This document shows, in pieces, positions 21,793 through 22,954 of a DNA stretch of 22,954 bases. The stretch spans positions 1 through 22,954 of the forward strand of contig CAKPCA010000020.1 in the NCBI GenBank assembly GCA_934141145.1. Direction: 5' to 3'. This DNA is from an uncultured Bacilli bacterium. Lineage in GTDB: Bacteria; Bacillota_I; Bacilli_A; RF39; UBA660. Under the pieces are notes generated by a model. The model was not told the origin of the DNA. It saw only the letters and a program-made list of their open reading frames with translations, and made no database searches. The position numbers and the translations under genes were made by a program. The first letter of the stretch is position 1. Each line of letters opens with the position of its first letter.

Positions 21793-22806
21793 ATGGCAAA
21801 AAATACTGAGACTAATGATAAAGATAAAATATTATCACAAGTACTTTTAGATATAGAAAAGCAATTTGGAAAAGGCGCAATAATGAAACTTGGAGATGAT
21901 ACTCACAGGGAAATGGCTGTATCACCAAGTGGTTCATTAATGCTTGATATAGCACTAGGAGTAGGTGGTTATCCTAGAGGACGTATTGTAGAAATATATG
22001 GACCAGAATCATCTGGTAAAACAACATTCGCTCTTCATGCAATAGCAGAAGTACAAAAAGCAGGAGGAAGAGCAGCATTTATAGACGCAGAGCATGCACT
22101 TGATCCTATTTATGCAAAAAATCTAGGAGTTAATATTAATGAACTTTTATTATCACAACCTGATACAGGAGAGCAGGCATTAGAAATTTGTGAAGCATTA
22201 GTTAGAAGTGAAGCAATAAATATAGTTGTAATAGATTCAGTTGCAGCCTTAGTTCCACAAGCAGAAATTGAAGGAGAAATGGGAGATTCTCATGTTGGAC
22301 TTCAAGCAAGACTTATGAGTCAAGCACTTAGAAAATTATCTGGAACTATAAGTAAAACTAATACTATTGCAATATTCATTAACCAACTAAGAGAAAAGGT
22401 TGGAGTTATGTTTGGTAATCCAGAAACAACACCTGGAGGTCGTGCTTTAAAATTCTATTCAACAATAAGAATGGAAGTTAGAAGAAGTGAGGCAATTAAA
22501 CAAGGTGATAATATTATTGGTAATAAAACTAACGTAAAAATCGTAAAAAATAAGGTAGCGCCTCCATTTAAAACAGCAACTCTTGAAATTATGTATGGTG
22601 AAGGAATTAGTAGAGAGTCTGAATTAATAGATTTAGGTGTTGAAGCAAGCATACTTGAAAAGAGTGGATCTTGGTACTCATATAATGGTGAAAAATTAGG
22701 TCAAGGTAAAGAAACAGTAAAAGCATTATTAAAAGAAAACAAGAAACTTTCTGATGAACTTGAAACAAAAATCAGAGAACATTTTGAAATCGCTAAAAAG
22801 AATTAA
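21793..22806 (+). CDS. recA: Recombinase RecA
   Basis: ATP-dependent strand-exchange protein and coprotease for LexA self-cleavage. At 337 residues it has normal length, with a short acidic tail missing the long C-terminal extension of some species. Walker A is GPESSGKTT (70-78), the adenine-binding segment is RIVEIYGPES, and a Walker B-like strand is INIVVIDSVAALVP. The DNA-binding loops appear as EGEMGDSHVGLQARLMSQALRK and NQLREKVGVMFGNPETTPGG (exact L2 signature). The C-terminal domain follows from about 270. The ribosome site is AGGGAGG. It has its own promoter, SOS box and terminator. Confidence 0.99.
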   Translation: MAKNTETNDKDKILSQVLLDIEKQFGKGAIMKLGDDTHREMAVSPSGSLMLDIALGVGGYPRGRIVEIYGPESSGKTTFALHAIAEVQKAGGRAAFIDAEHALDPIYAKNLGVNINELLLSQPDTGEQALEICEALVRSEAINIVVIDSVAALVPQAEIEGEMGDSHVGLQARLMSQALRKLSGTISKTNTIAIFINQLREKVGVMFGNPETTPGGRALKFYSTIRMEVRRSEAIKQGDNIIGNKTNVKIVKNKVAPPFKTATLEIMYGEGISRESELIDLGVEASILEKSGSWYSYNGEKLGQGKETVKALLKENKKLSDELETKIREHFEIAKKN

Positions 22807-22823
22807 TATTTAATTCTTTTTTT
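22795..22823 (+). terminator. Terminator of recA
   Basis: AAAAAGAATTA (22795-22805) / TAATTCTTTTT (22811-22821) perfect 11-base stem with 5-base loop and T tail. It includes the recA stop. Confidence 0.88.
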
Positions 22824-22865
22824 ATTTTTTTTTAATATTGCAAAAAATAAATTATAGTAAGGGAT

Positions 22866-22895
22866 TTGGTTCAAAAATAAAAAAATAGATATAAC
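22866..22895 (+). promoter_or_regulatory. Candidate promoter for the gene beyond the window
   Basis: TTGGTT (22866-22871), 18 bases, TATAAC (22890-22895). The 148 bases after recA hold no other gene. In Bacilli rny often follows recA, but nothing of it is visible. Confidence 0.35.
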
Positions 22896-22954
22896 AAATA
22901 ATTAAAATAGTAAAAAAATAGGTTTAAAAATGGCAAAATAACGATTTGAATAAG

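Noticed and set aside
1..22954. CRISPR array or intact mobile element
   Set aside because: No regularly spaced direct repeats were seen, and the only transposase is broken.

Overview
The window is a low-GC, AT-rich chromosomal segment of a bacterium of the Bacilli lineage (Firmicutes/Bacillota). It carries tyrS under a T-box leader, EzrA, GpsB, DnaD, RecU, a class A PBP, a type B RNase P RNA and a Bacillus-type LexA box next to recA. Strong Shine-Dalgarno sites, TTG/GTG starts and TGA read as stop fit this. The very low GC, short genes and compact spacing resemble uncultured gut Bacilli (RF39 or Erysipelotrichia-like), but that placement is inference. The wall-synthesis gene argues against a wall-less Mollicute.

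Layout. 1-300: tail of an Rpn-family nuclease. 301-2184: promoter, T-box and tyrS, then a small membrane protein. 2212-3021 (minus): rpsD with a long leader, divergent from ezrA (3128-4843). 4855-6400: two secreted or membrane proteins, one with a lipobox behind a long charged N-terminus and one a decayed polysaccharide-deacetylase fold. 6463-9105: a U32-family Fe-S protein and a prepilin-like protein. 9209-9372: tRNA-Gly(UCC) with its own promoter and terminator.

9394-11971 looks accessory: a minus-strand NADAR-HD gene pair with a palindrome over its promoter, a compact structured-RNA candidate with a terminator on the plus strand, and a decayed, 3'-truncated IS30-family transposase.

11972-22954 is core again: DUF1292 protein plus a long coiled-coil protein; HU; cca-dnaD; convergent recU-ponA (PBP1A); a possible 36-codon gene; gpsB-rnpB; rodZ-pgsA; recA with a LexA box. 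This is a condensed version of the Bacillus subtilis order (cca...dnaD-nth-ypoC-ponA-recU-ypsA-gpsB-rnpB and rodZ-pgsA-cinA-recA), with nth, ypoC, ypsA and cinA absent from these positions.

Functionally, ezrA, ponA and gpsB encode three proteins known to work together in division and wall synthesis. RodZ and PgsA add shape and phospholipid functions. RecU, RecA and HU serve recombination and nucleoid organisation. TyrS, S4, CCA enzyme, RNase P, tRNA-Gly and the U32 protein serve translation. The least explained parts are the 10.1-10.8 kb cassette and structured RNA, the lipobox protein, the repeat-bearing coiled-coil protein, and the extended PBP N-terminus.
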